Origin: Lingula anatina
Lineage: Eukaryota > Brachiopoda > Lingulata > Lingulida > Lingulidae
Length of the DNA: 30,259 nt
Direction: 5' to 3'
Assembly (NCBI RefSeq): GCF_001039355.2
Contig: NW_019776154.1
Location: forward strand, 71,466 to 101,724
Position 1 is the stretch's first letter; each line of letters begins with the position of its first letter. The position numbers were made by a program, and so were the translations under genes. Below, in pieces: positions 20,602-30,259 of the stretch. The notes under the pieces are model-generated. The model was not told where the DNA came from. It searched no databases and worked only from the letters and a program-made list of their open reading frames with translations.

Positions 20602-22403
20602 TTTGTGAGACTGTCAATGATACGGCGATTTTGTGTAATTCCTGGTTCAGAATTGTCACTTTTAATTTGATATCATCAAAACTTTATCAAGGATTAAGAA
20701 TTACTGAGGTTCTTTCATTTACAATGGTCAGTGTTATCAAAAGATATTCTTCCCTGATATTATCATCTGTAGTCACTCTGGTGTGGTTACTTTAGGTTAG
20801 ATGATCAGTGATGACTGCAGTGGGTGCACTTGTTCTAACTCAGCTTTAAGAGGCTTATTTGATATATAGTAACAGTAATATGATCAAAGCCAGTGCTGTT
20901 GGCAGGTGCTGTGTGGAGGGGAACTACATCTTTCTTATGTTGGAATTTGGTCAATTCTTTAACAGCTCACTGTAAAAAATATATATATAAAATGCTACAA
21001 ATTACAATTCATGAACCGAAAATATCAAAACAAACCAGACAAATTTTCTCTGCTTGATACATGAATGCACAACAATATATACATTTCTATTTGTACAGAG
21101 TAAATTGTCATTTGATCTACAACATACGAAAACGTCTGTCATTCATCTTATCAAAGTATGCATACAGTAAATGCAGTATATGGAAAAAAGCCGCCTTCAT
21201 ACCATAAAAGGAAGGCTAACAAAACACTCCATTTCACTTTCAATTAACTTTAAGACTTGAACTGGTGCTAAGTTACAATGTGAATATAAGATACACTAGT
21301 AGTTAAAGCACCCAAAATGTTCTTTTCTTGGCATATTATTGAAGCATGCTTGCCTTAAACATCCTATCTCCTCCTTAATGTCATATTTCACTCTAAAATA
21401 TTTATCATTTTCGAGTTCTTACCCAAAGCACAGGGCTTCTTCCAGGTGCTTCAACACTCAGCCTCGTTTGGAATATAGGTCAAACATGTTGCTCTTCGTA
21501 ATTAGGTCACACTGGTGGAGGGGGGGACCTTTTATGCATTGGCCACTTAAAATTTATGTAAATCTCGATTTGACGACCGTTTTTTATTTCTTTATTTTAA
21601 AACAAGTTTCTTTTTGTAGGAGTAAAATAGATGTTGGAAAATAAAAAATTACGCTGAGAGGAGGGGAGACGCTGGAGGGGAAAGGAGGAAGGGGGAGAAG
21701 ACGGCAGTTTTAAACCACATTTACAGGGTAGAATAACTACATGTAATAGGCCTATATCTGCTATTTAGTATTCACATCTTTTTTGCATGTGTGTGTGTGT
21801 TGGTAGATTAAAAAGAAAACAATCAATTGAAACTATCAATTTGAAAAAAAAAAAAATGACTGCAAATTTTTTGCATGTTTACCTGGGTACCTGTAGTCCA
21901 TAACCAGCTCAATTGTTCATACTGAGCTCGCCATTAAAATGGAGAACACGTACGTATATCTCTGTAATATGATTTTGTTTGTGGTCATTTATTTTAACTT
22001 GGCGTCAATGAATTTAATAATAAAATTAAGGATTTTAATAAATATAGTGAAACTCTCTTCTTGTTTCACTTCATTTAACATAAAAAACAGTAAAACATCT
22101 TTTATAGGCGTTTTTTAGGCAGTATTATTTTATTATCTGATTTTAGTCATGGAAGTTATTCCCTGTGGTTGAACGTTGTCACGCTGCAATTCTCAAGCAT
22201 GTCGTGGTTCAATTTCATCAGTAGTAGTAGTACATGCAGTAGGGCCTACATCACATAAATGCTCATCACGCACGTCACTTACAAGGCAATACACGGACAA
22301 GAGGGCGCGCAGGCAGCGGGAAAAAGTCAAAATCAATTTTCAGTGGTTTTAAGCACGAGCTTTTACTCATTTTCATCCTGTATTTATTGCTTTGTTTATG
22401 ATT

Positions 22404-22460
22404 ATTGCTATTGTTGTTGTTGTTGTTAGTAGTAGTAGTAGTAGTAGTAGTTGAAGTAGT
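22404..22460. repeat. GTT then AGT trinucleotide microsatellite
   Basis: Runs of GTT followed by about eight AGT units. A second AGT run of about seven units is at 22741-22762. Confidence 0.9.
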
Positions 22461-23140
22461 AGAGTGACGAAGCTATTGGCTTGTCTTTTTCATGTTACGT
22501 GAGGTAGCAAATACAACTCAGATATTATCTTTCTTATTATTTATTTAACTACTGTTCAGTTGTTACCCGCGCCGCTTCCTTCATTTCTATTCCTACCTCA
22601 TGCAATCTCTAGCGGCCTTCTCCCTGTTTACACTAAGCGCAGTAGTATAAATACCATAAGAGCATGTCAATCAACTTAAGTTACTCTACTAAACACTCCC
22701 CGCTCTTATTCACTGCATGCTGTCAATTTACTAACATCACAGTAGTAGTAGTAGTAGTAGTACAATCTGACAATAATGAAATTTCGTCTCCATCGTAGCT
22801 AGACTTGTTTTACAAGGTTAAACGCTGTGTTTAGCTGTTGATTGAAGAGAAAATTACTTTTTTCTTAAAATCTGTCGCCGGTAAATACCATAAACACCGT
22901 TTTAATATACTTTAGATATCTTCATTAATTCTGTACTTACCTGCCATCAAAATCTTTTGATGTTTTCTTTTTGATCATGCAAAGGTTATCAATTGATTCA
23001 CGAGAAAGTTATTATGGCGTATGACAGTATACATTTTAGAAAAACAATCATCACTAGCAGACTCGTTATTTTCTTGGAAGTTAAAGAAGGGTAACAGGAA
23101 AAATGACAACAAAAACGAAATCAGTTCTAAGCAATCAATC

Positions 23141-23510
23141 ATAGTTCTAAGCCATACAGAATGGCACCGTTCGCGCGCCCTCTAAGGGTGCATTCCCAGA
23201 GATTTAAATCGATCCAGAGATTTAGATTTAGATCGACCTAACTCCCTGGGGGTTCACGCTAAATTGCAGTCAGCCGAGCGCGCACCATAGTTAATTACCC
23301 CCCTTACAGCTTTTAGTAGGCGGGACAGACGATTAAGCCGGCTAAGCTGACAGTAATCTAGTGAGACTCCCCACAGGGATAGATCCATCTAAAATCTGTG
23401 GGAATGGGGTCTAAAACACCAAAATTTATAGGGGCCCTTCACTGGACCCCGAACCCCACGCCAAAAGGGGGGGGGGGGGCTAGCTTAGCATCCGTGGACC
23501 CCTTTTTTAA
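23141..23510. mobile_element. G-run MITE interrupted by a second element
   Basis: The outer parts (ATCATAGTTCTAAGCC, ATGGCACC.TTCGC, CCGAACCCCACGCCAA, a run of G, GCATCC) match the copy at about 30100-30250. Between CCCTCTAA and TCTAAAA this copy carries an extra 224 bp that the other lacks, so the outer element was here first. Confidence 0.7.
23186..23409. mobile_element. 224-bp MITE inserted in the G-run element
   Basis: The left end GGGTGCATTCCCAGAGATTT and right end AAATCTGTGGGAATGGGG are imperfect inverted repeats. TCTAA flanks it on both sides (23181-23185 and 23410-23414), a 5-bp target duplication. The uninterrupted relative near 30150 shows a single TCTAA. No coding capacity. Confidence 0.7.
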
Positions 23511-23659
23511 ATAATCCTGAACAGATTATGATGCCAAGTTAACTATAAATATGTTGTATTGGAAACAGGGACGGAAAATTGTTCGGTTCTGCTTCGTTAT
23601 GCTTGCTTTACTGCTTTTTTTTTCGCCTAACTTATCTGGACAGAGAAGAATTTCATCAG

Positions 23660-23745
23660 CTGTGTTATAATTCCCTGATGAAGATGTTCTGCTAGACATC
23701 GAAATATTGGAGGTAAAAACTTTTTCAATATTAAGCTGTTGACTG
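23660..23745 (+). ncRNA. degenerate hammerhead-ribozyme-like motif
   Basis: CTGATGA (23675-23681) is followed by a possible stem II of five pairs (GATGT 23683-23687 with ACATC 23696-23700), then GAAA (23701-23704). A possible stem III of six pairs follows (ATATTG 23704-23709 with CAATAT 23726-23731), leading into ATT at the expected cleavage position. Against this, one extra A sits between the core and stem II, and I cannot build stem I. It may be a decayed retroelement ribozyme, of the kind carried by Penelope-like elements or retrozymes, or chance. Confidence 0.3.
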
Positions 23746-26700
23746 AAGAAACATTACTATATTCTTATAACTTATCTGGAAAAAGGAAAAGAAAAGCACA
23801 TCCCACAGCTAAACAGCTGCGTACAGTAGGTCAGAAAACGTTCACTTGACTATATTAATGATTAGCGTGCTAAATGTTGTCAATAACAATGGTTCTTCCC
23901 ACATATTTGTTCCCTCATTCACGCTCGATAAACTCTTGTTTTTATAAATATGGCACTATTTGTAGATGCTTATCTACATTTAGTTAATAAAATATTTAGG
24001 TGGACCTGTGGCATGTGCTGCAATGAATACCACGAACTAATGGAATTATGTCAAGACTTCACAATGTCATAATCATTCAAAATAAATGTGAAAGATGAAT
24101 CTGTTTTACTAAATGGCTGTTGAAAAAGTCACTTATAACCAATTAAATCTTGTTGTGCAGTGATGATCATTAATTGCATTATACCCCCGGTACGTGAGTG
24201 AAATGTAACTCACTTTATTGTTCGAAATAGCTCGGCTATGCCAGAAATCAGTTTATGTTAGCTGTCAGTTGTAAAAAGCCTTTATCTCTATTAAATTGGA
24301 GGATAGGCGTCGTGAGCTGACTGTGCTTAAACCCTTGTTTTAGCTTTCATATTTATCTGTAAGGTAGCTGTAAATCAACTGATTATCAATGCCATAAGGT
24401 GGATAATACAAAAAAAGCATTTTTATAAGATGATATTAAGTGTTTATATGGTTTTACAGGGAAAGTGCTTTTAATATGGTCAGCTTAATTGAAAAATGAG
24501 CCCATTTCCAATAATCACCCACCTTGAAGAAATGGTATTGATTAATAAATAAAAAAGAAAGAAACAGCTGAGGCATGCTGAAAGCCATAGGCTCAAAGTC
24601 ACGCTGTAAACACGTTTCCTGATAAAAGAACACATAATTCAAATTCACTCTTGTTATGAAGAACCAGACAACCAGTAACAGTAAGGAAATTTCATTAATA
24701 TGTTTTACAACAGGAATAGAGTAATTTTCGCAATTGCGTTTCGCAATTCCTAAAATACACACGATTAAATCTTTGTGTCATGCGTGCTGGTTCACAAGTT
24801 TACAATGTCCCTTAGGATAAAATAACACGTGAACAAACGTCAATTTTATACCATTTCAGATCGCTTTCGAGAAGGCAAAAAATATCAAAATTGCATACTA
24901 ACGAATGGCAAAAGCGACCTCGTGGCTTTCATCTATGGTGTACATGTACTTTTGTCTACTAGAGGTGATAATAAACTGGATCATCTGGTGTCTAGAAAAC
25001 GTTATTCAAACATTTGTTCTCAGACTTACATTACTTTATTTCCATGTTTGTAGCGTCGACAAAGATACTGAAGATATCAAAGAGTCCTAAATCATTTAAC
25101 AGATAATGCCTGTTAAATGCACCAGCAATTAACGGAGATCGCATAATTTACAGATGTTTGACAACATAATGGCAAAATGGCTAGCTCCTAACAAGAGTGC
25201 GTTACGTACCTTTTATAAAACGGCCTCGGAGATTGAACAAAACCCGTAATGACGCATAGGCGTTTCAAGTCCTTGGAAAATGGTCAGACGATTCAATAAC
25301 CAACTGTTTATGCATTACCTTTGAATAGAGTTTCCAAGAATGACTTCAAAGCATCCTCATTCATTTAGATAGATACAGGTATAAAGCTGAAATAATATAA
25401 CAGAGGGCCAATCTGAAAATAATATTGGAAAGCTCAGGAGACCATTCGAGGAAAATAGACCAACTGGTATGTTACAATATCAAAGATTCTCTTTCAGAAA
25501 CATATTTAGGAAAATCTGGTTATTTAAAGGCGCCATGGGCCTCTGCTCGAGATAGCCCCCAGATGCTGAGTGCTTTGGGAAAAGGAATGATGAAATTATA
25601 TAAGATGATTTTTCTTATAAAACCATTGCAGGCTACCAAAGATACATATTTTACCAATTAATAAGGGAATACGTACACTTTACAAATAAAAAAGCATTCG
25701 TACCACTCAAATAGTCACTGAATTTGCCAATCACGATGTCAGTAAGCCGCTTTGCCAGATAAAGACATTTTTAATTTGACCTAGATGTCAAGCCATACTA
25801 TTGGATGTTGCTATTTGATTGGAAGCAGCGTTGGTATAAATTGTTCGCTACCTGGTGAAAGCGCAGTAAGAGGACGTTTTGCAGTCGCGCTTTTACCGGA
25901 AAGCAGCCTAGCTGGTAGTCAAGGATAAAAAGAAATATTAATTTATCATTTACTGCGACTCGCAATCCCGAGAGAGAGAGCACGGACGTGGCTTTCTATT
26001 ATTTCTATCATTTTATGCAGTTCCGCGTCGAGTGTCAATCGTGTGTGACGCATCATTAAACAATTTTTGCAGTCATTGCCGGTCGATCCGCGAGTTGGCA
26101 ACCAGAAAACACATTACTGGCGACAAGTCTCTTTGAGAATAGCACGTAGGACACAACAGAATAATGCGGAGTTAGTGGCAGGTATTATTCCATCGGCGTC
26201 TTTTGGGACATTTTGATATGTTGGAAAGGATTGACGCCTGAGGAATCAGCTAATTTCAATTTTTGGTGAAACAGTTGTAAAGCGGACACAAAAGACAAAG
26301 CAGAACACTAACAGGATTATTTTGAAAATAAGGCACCTCAGGATATTTTCATATTGGTGTATTTGAAGATTGTCCCTCTTTGCTGGTAGGTGTGGTAAAT
26401 TTTCTCTGTAATTAATGCACATTAATTTTTGAGGCGAAAGATTTAAAATCCAAACAAGAAAAAATGTCTTTGCAATGTGATTCGCCTGTCTATGAAGAGC
26501 GGTCAGAAATAATGTAAGGTTTGCATGGGTGCTTATTTTCCAGCAAACATATTTTTGATCACCCTTGCAGTTCAATCTAACAACCCAAAGAGAAAATTAA
26601 GTTTTTCTCGTTGGCAACGTTTTTTTTATTCAAATGAATTAGTCGTAGAGCTCCTTTAGCACGAGATGAGGAGTGGTGGACAGTCTCATTTCCGTAAGAA

Positions 26701-27155
26701 ATCCACTATTGCGCCGATGAATATTGAACTGAAAATGTTGAACATGAAAATTGAAAAATCTTATATAATTCATGTTAGAAGTATAAATTAAAAGCACTAT
26801 GCAATTGCTTTTTATTGCCGAACTCGCCAAACTCGAGATCTTATGCATAATAAATATTTTCAAAATAGTCCAAGTATTTTATGAAGCCATCTGTGTACTA
26901 ACGACGTACTACTCATTAGGCTAGCCCGCCTATTGCGTGTGACATAATAGGGAAGATTGTTTTCTGTGATTTCTTTCCATCCACCCATGACGTTGACATT
27001 TGAGAGTGGTCAAGTCTGATAATGGAGAATAGAGTCGTTCTGCATTAGAACTACACACGAACAATACTTATTTTACATTAGTATATTGCTGCAGCCGAGT
27101 GTGGAAAATTTAAAACGTTTTGCGCTTTTATTATTATTTTTTTTTTTAGTTTCAG

Positions 27156-27360
27156 CAGTTGACCAAGCCACAAACCAACGGTGACGAGAAGCCTCAATTT
27201 TATAAAGGTCTTAAACTTGACCCAGCCTTGAAACCAATTACCGCCCGCATTACGACTGACCTTCATGTACTACTAACTCAATTAATCTACCTTCAATCAC
27301 ATTTCCTGCAATTGGACAGCACGAGACAACAGTGGTCATTTGAAGCGCAAACATTCGACC
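27156..27360 (+). promoter_or_regulatory. probable 5' UTR exon of the GPCR gene
   Basis: A long pyrimidine tract ending TTTCAG (about 27150-27155) makes a strong acceptor, so the coding exon is probably preceded by a spliced 5' UTR. The leader holds one three-codon uORF, ATG-TAC-TAC-TAA (27265-27276). The upstream exon was not located. Confidence 0.4.
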
Positions 27361-28530
27361 ATGAATTCCGACATTTTGACTGTGTTTCTTGATGATGCTT
27401 CTTGGAATGATTCAAACGGGTTCCAGTCCTTGGTAAACGGATCAAATAGATCAACCCCGAAATGGAACGAAGCTAAACGGACTTCTGCAGAAGCGCTACT
27501 ATCCGGCAGCCGGATTGGGATGCTCCCCGTGGCTCTCCTTGGTTTGATTGGCAATCTGCTAATTCTTATCCTTGTCACGCGCAGTGACGTGGTGAAAAAG
27601 TATCCTTTGTCTGTCTACTTGTCTGCCCTCGCCGTCGGCGACTTCATTTTTTGCCTAGATCTACTGCGCTGGTACCTTGAGTGGGCGGACCTGATTCCCA
27701 AGGATTGGGGAGACGTCTACTGTGCCATCACGAACTTTTTGGGCCATTTTGCTATTGGTCTCTCTCACTGGACGATTTTATGTATTTCCCTGGATAGAAT
27801 GGTTCGTGTGGCGTTTCCGTTTAAAGCCAAGACGCTGCTGACGATGAAACTCGCGCGGATTGTTGTCTTCGTGGTGGTGTTTGGCGTGGGCCTACCGAAC
27901 ATTCCCCATTTTGTTTTCGACCACCAAGTGCCCGTGGATAACACCACGTGGATGTGCTGGACATTACAAACAGATACAATAGGCCCGTTATATTATAACC
28001 TGATGAGAATCTTAATAGAAACTCCACCCGTGATCCTGGTGATCTTCGTTAACTGTATAACGGTCTTCAAACTGCGTTCCCACTGGAGTAAAATGAAAAA
28101 AGAAGGCATCAAGGAAAACTGGAACCAGAAACGCGGTAATCTTCACATGGAGGAGACGGCCTTGACTGTTACCTTGGTAGTCAACGGAACCCTCTTCGTT
28201 GTCTTGGAAACGCCATACTCGGTGACGGAATTCGTGGCTCATTACAGATCAACGGATGACATCAGTGCGCTTCCGTACATGTTTGCCACTGTGTTCAAAT
28301 TGGTCAGCGGCGTCGATCACACCTGCAACTTTTTCGTCTACATCATTGGGTCAGCCATGATGAGGAGGGAGTTCATTGCCATGTTCCGGTGCCCTGAGAA
28401 AGCTGATGGTACCATGAAGATGGAGTGCCACACTAACACAATTCCGGTTATTGTGCATCCTAATTCTGTCGACGATGACACCGTGGCCAGTAGCAGTTTT
28501 TCTTTGTCATCCACAAACACGCGACTGTAG
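27361..28530 (+). CDS. rhodopsin-family (class A) GPCR, peptide-receptor type, single coding exon
   Basis: Predicted 389-aa seven-helix receptor. The first ATG in frame is at 27361. The N-terminus has glycosylation sequons at N16, N26 and N29. Class A landmarks are N65 in GLIGN (helix 1), D94 in LAVGD (helix 2), and C121 with C199 (extracellular disulfide). D145-R146-M147 replaces DRY, P285 in LETPYS replaces CWxP, and N323-FFV-Y327 replaces NPxxY. The NFxxY form and CNFFxY context are typical of the FMRFamide/TRH/GPR139-142-like peptide receptors, so a neuropeptide ligand is likely but not identifiable. The basic third loop (KLRSHWSKMKKEG) is short. The C-tail is Ser-rich (ASSSFSLSST), suited to kinase phosphorylation. 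No intron interrupts the coding region, as in many tandemly expanded or retro-derived receptors. Confidence 0.9.
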   Translation: MNSDILTVFLDDASWNDSNGFQSLVNGSNRSTPKWNEAKRTSAEALLSGSRIGMLPVALLGLIGNLLILILVTRSDVVKKYPLSVYLSALAVGDFIFCLDLLRWYLEWADLIPKDWGDVYCAITNFLGHFAIGLSHWTILCISLDRMVRVAFPFKAKTLLTMKLARIVVFVVVFGVGLPNIPHFVFDHQVPVDNTTWMCWTLQTDTIGPLYYNLMRILIETPPVILVIFVNCITVFKLRSHWSKMKKEGIKENWNQKRGNLHMEETALTVTLVVNGTLFVVLETPYSVTEFVAHYRSTDDISALPYMFATVFKLVSGVDHTCNFFVYIIGSAMMRREFIAMFRCPEKADGTMKMECHTNTIPVIVHPNSVDDDTVASSSFSLSSTNTRL

Positions 28531-28618
28531 TACAGACACCTTCGAAAACGTTCCATACGGAACAGTCTGAATGTAGTACAGAAACCTTCGAAAACGTTCC
28601 AGACGGAACAGTCTGAAT
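28527..28618. repeat. two 46-bp tandem repeats starting at the GPCR stop codon
   Basis: Copies at 28527-28572 and 28573-28618 differ at only two positions. Each contains CCTTCGAAAACGTTCC and GTTCC-4 nt-GGAAC, a small hairpin. The first copy includes the TAG stop, so the duplication abuts the reading frame. Confidence 0.9.
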
Positions 28619-28813
28619 GCAGTCGATACCAAGGAGCAACTGGCCCCAATAGTTTTGACTTTTTTTTAAAGTTAAAAAAATGAAAGATGTTATTTTTATC
28701 ATTTAATTACATCATTCTTATAACATAACACAGCTGATGAATGACAATTCATTAATGTTTTTATTGTATATTATTGATAGAACTATTCAGTGGAAGCAAG
28801 GCCCATATTTCCC

Positions 28814-29103
28814 TATCCTCTACCAGGTGGTAGATTATATAGGGAACTAGAAAAGCACTCCGAGAGCGCAGACCTCCGCCAAGGCAGCAATTTTTTTTTT
28901 ATTATTATTGATTATTGATCCGGATCACCTCCAAAAACTAATCATCTCTTCCTTGGCCCACTTCAGACAGTTCCTGAAAATTTCATCAAAATCGGTCAAT
29001 AACTTTTTGAGTTATGTTGATGACAAACAATCTATTTATCTAAAGATACACTGTACATGTATATCTGTGAATATCCTGTGAAAAGTGGCCCTGATAGAGG
29101 GTA
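28814..29103. mobile_element. ~290-bp element with fold-back-family termini and a CTCCGCC-type interior
   Basis: The left end TATCCTCTACCAGG and right end (reverse strand) TACCCTCTATCAGGGCCAC resemble the termini of the fold-back element in INTS13. The subterminal ATATCTGTGAATATC is shared too. The interior (28860-29035: GCGCAGACCTCCGCCAAGG, AAAATTTCATCAAAATCGGT, TTTTTGAGTTATGTTGA) resembles a repeat I recall as common in aquatic animal genomes; that is memory, not a search. ATTTCCC occurs on both flanks (28807-28813 and 29106-29112) and may be the target duplication. Confidence 0.5.
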
Positions 29104-30022
29104 AAATTTCCCCAGGCAGATTTTAAAAAGGTTATGAATTTAAACTGTTATTAAATGGTGTTTTTAAACGTAGAACTGTTAAGATGGCGACAGATGTCTT
29201 TGAAAGAAGAGAGTTATCAAATAGATCGTGTTATTTAGTATCAGAGAAAACATGCAAATGGCAGAGGGATTTTGCGTAGTAGGGAAAATTGATTTGTTTT
29301 ACATTCCAGCATGCGGTTTTGCGTGAACTTTTGGTGTGAAAATGGATTATATTTGGAAGCGGAGATAGTCATGCAAATGCCAGAGGGATTTTTCTTACAG
29401 AAGAACATTAGATTTGTTTTTCATTCTATAATTTGAAATTATATATCCTTAGTATTTTTGTGCCGTGGTTTAGAAACGTCGCCTTTATGAATTTGTATTA
29501 TTAACCGCAATTGTGCATACAGACGTAGCCGCAACTAATCAGGCTTGTGCAATCTATTGTAAAGCGTGTGTTATATCTTTATATAGCAGAAAATGAATCC
29601 AAGCTGTAAATTACATTGTTCTTTCTTAATCACCCTGAAATACCCTGTCTAATACGGTCTTTCCCGCTACGAATGAAACTCAGTGCAAAAGTGAATCAAA
29701 TATCAGAAACTAAGGACTCTAAAATTAGATCAATAGATCAACATAGCAGCAACGGATTTGAATAGGGCAAGTGCAAAAGGAACAAGCATTGAAATTTCCA
29801 GGGTTTTATTTTACTATGTAAAGGTTTTAGCTGTCATTGTGTGTTTTTAAAGTGGTTGAAATTTGCATATTACAATATATTAAATAAAATCCCAAGTCTG
29901 CAAAATAAATGACTTTTTATGTTATAAACAAAAATCGAATGTAAACATACGTCATTGTAGAATTGTTTTAATCATCTGCGGAAAAGATTACACACCGATG
30001 CTCAAAGACGTTCAATGAAGCA
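29104..30022. other. gene-free AT-rich flank
   Basis: No exon was recognised. Two similar short stretches share CATGCAAATG.CAGAGGGATTTT and GATTTGTTTT.CATTC (about 29251-29310 and 29371-29430), an imperfect local duplication of about 60 bp spaced 120 bp apart. Confidence 0.5.
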
Positions 30023-30029
30023 CACAGCA

Positions 30030-30259
30030 GCGGCGGATTTAGAGGGGGGGGGGCAGGGGGGTCCTGCCCCCTCCTGAAATTTTGATTTTGACTAGCTGAA
30101 TCATAGTTCTAAACCGTGCCAAATGGCACCATTCGCCCTCTACACTCTAAAATACCAGTAATTTTCGGGGACCTTAAGCGGGCTCCGAACCCCACGCCAA
30201 GGGGGGGGGGGGGGAGGAGGATCGGCTTTGCATCCACGAACCCCCCCCCCCCTTCAAAT
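30030..30259. mobile_element. G-run MITE, running to or near the window end
   Basis: Starts near CAGCGGCGGATTTAGAGG and contains long G and C runs plus the block GCTCCGAACCCCACGCCAA. It matches the element at 23141-23510 but without the 224-bp insertion. The right end is close to or beyond the window edge. G-run lengths may be unreliable. Confidence 0.6.

Larger units (their letters stand above)
20602..27360. other. ~6.7-kb region without a recognised gene (INTS13 5' flank, intergenic, GPCR 5' flank)
   Basis: The open frames are short, AT-biased and lack conserved motifs. Contents seen: probable INTS13 5' UTR and promoter just above 20601, AGT/GTT microsatellites (about 22404-22460 and 22741-22762), nested transposons (23141-23510), a hammerhead-like motif (23660-23745) and G-rich patches. 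Nothing identifiable was found from 23800 to 27150. Confidence 0.6.

Noticed and set aside
21339-21644. 101-codon plus-strand frame
   Set aside because: Low-complexity AT-rich sequence with no recognisable domain; likely chance.
24454-25661. Several 60-100 codon open frames between INTS13 and the GPCR
   Set aside because: No motifs, no splice-compatible conservation and AT-driven composition; no support as genes.
27840-28242. Minus-strand open frames inside the GPCR
   Set aside because: Antisense shadows of the receptor coding sequence.

Overview
This is eukaryotic nuclear DNA, AT-rich, with spliced genes, GT-AG introns, long 3' UTRs and many short non-autonomous transposons. The protein content (dystroglycan, Integrator subunit 13, a rhodopsin-family GPCR) and the repeat style point to a marine invertebrate, such as a mollusc, another lophotrochozoan or an invertebrate deuterostome. 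The sequence alone does not fix the phylum.

Layout. (1) 1-1136: upstream repeats, a palindrome and a GA microsatellite. (2) 1835-7620, plus strand: a three-coding-exon dystroglycan gene (DAG1-like, 1328 aa predicted) with a huge Thr-rich mucin segment and two upstream mini-ORFs. (3) 7630-20601, minus strand: a 17-coding-exon INTS13/asunder gene (698 aa predicted; human about 706) whose exons join in phase. The two genes are tail-to-tail, with candidate poly(A) signals about 30 bp apart. (4) 20602-27360: about 6.7 kb with no recognisable gene, holding microsatellites, a nested transposon pair and a hammerhead-like motif. (5) 27361-28530, plus strand: a single-coding-exon peptide-type GPCR with a 46-bp tandem repeat starting at its stop codon. 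(6) 28531-30259: dispersed repeats.

The main anomaly is in the middle of INTS13. Exons 9-14 occur twice (copy A 9971-12917, copy B 13406-15490), with a second, truncated exon 8 at 15919-15998. The blocks meet at a single N (13405) inside a palindromic transposon on one side and mid-exon on the other. Copy B carries the exact empty site of that transposon and lacks two further insertions found in copy A. The simplest reading is two haplotypes of one locus laid head-to-tail by the assembler, not a true exon duplication. As a by-product, the window shows filled/empty site pairs that define several transposon insertions.

I found no operon-like or defence-type system. The three genes are functionally unrelated: cell-matrix adhesion, snRNA 3'-end processing and neuropeptide-type signalling. 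The most interesting items are the haplotype misjoin, the roughly 448-bp fold-back element with an 11-13 bp target duplication, and lineage-specific changes in dystroglycan.
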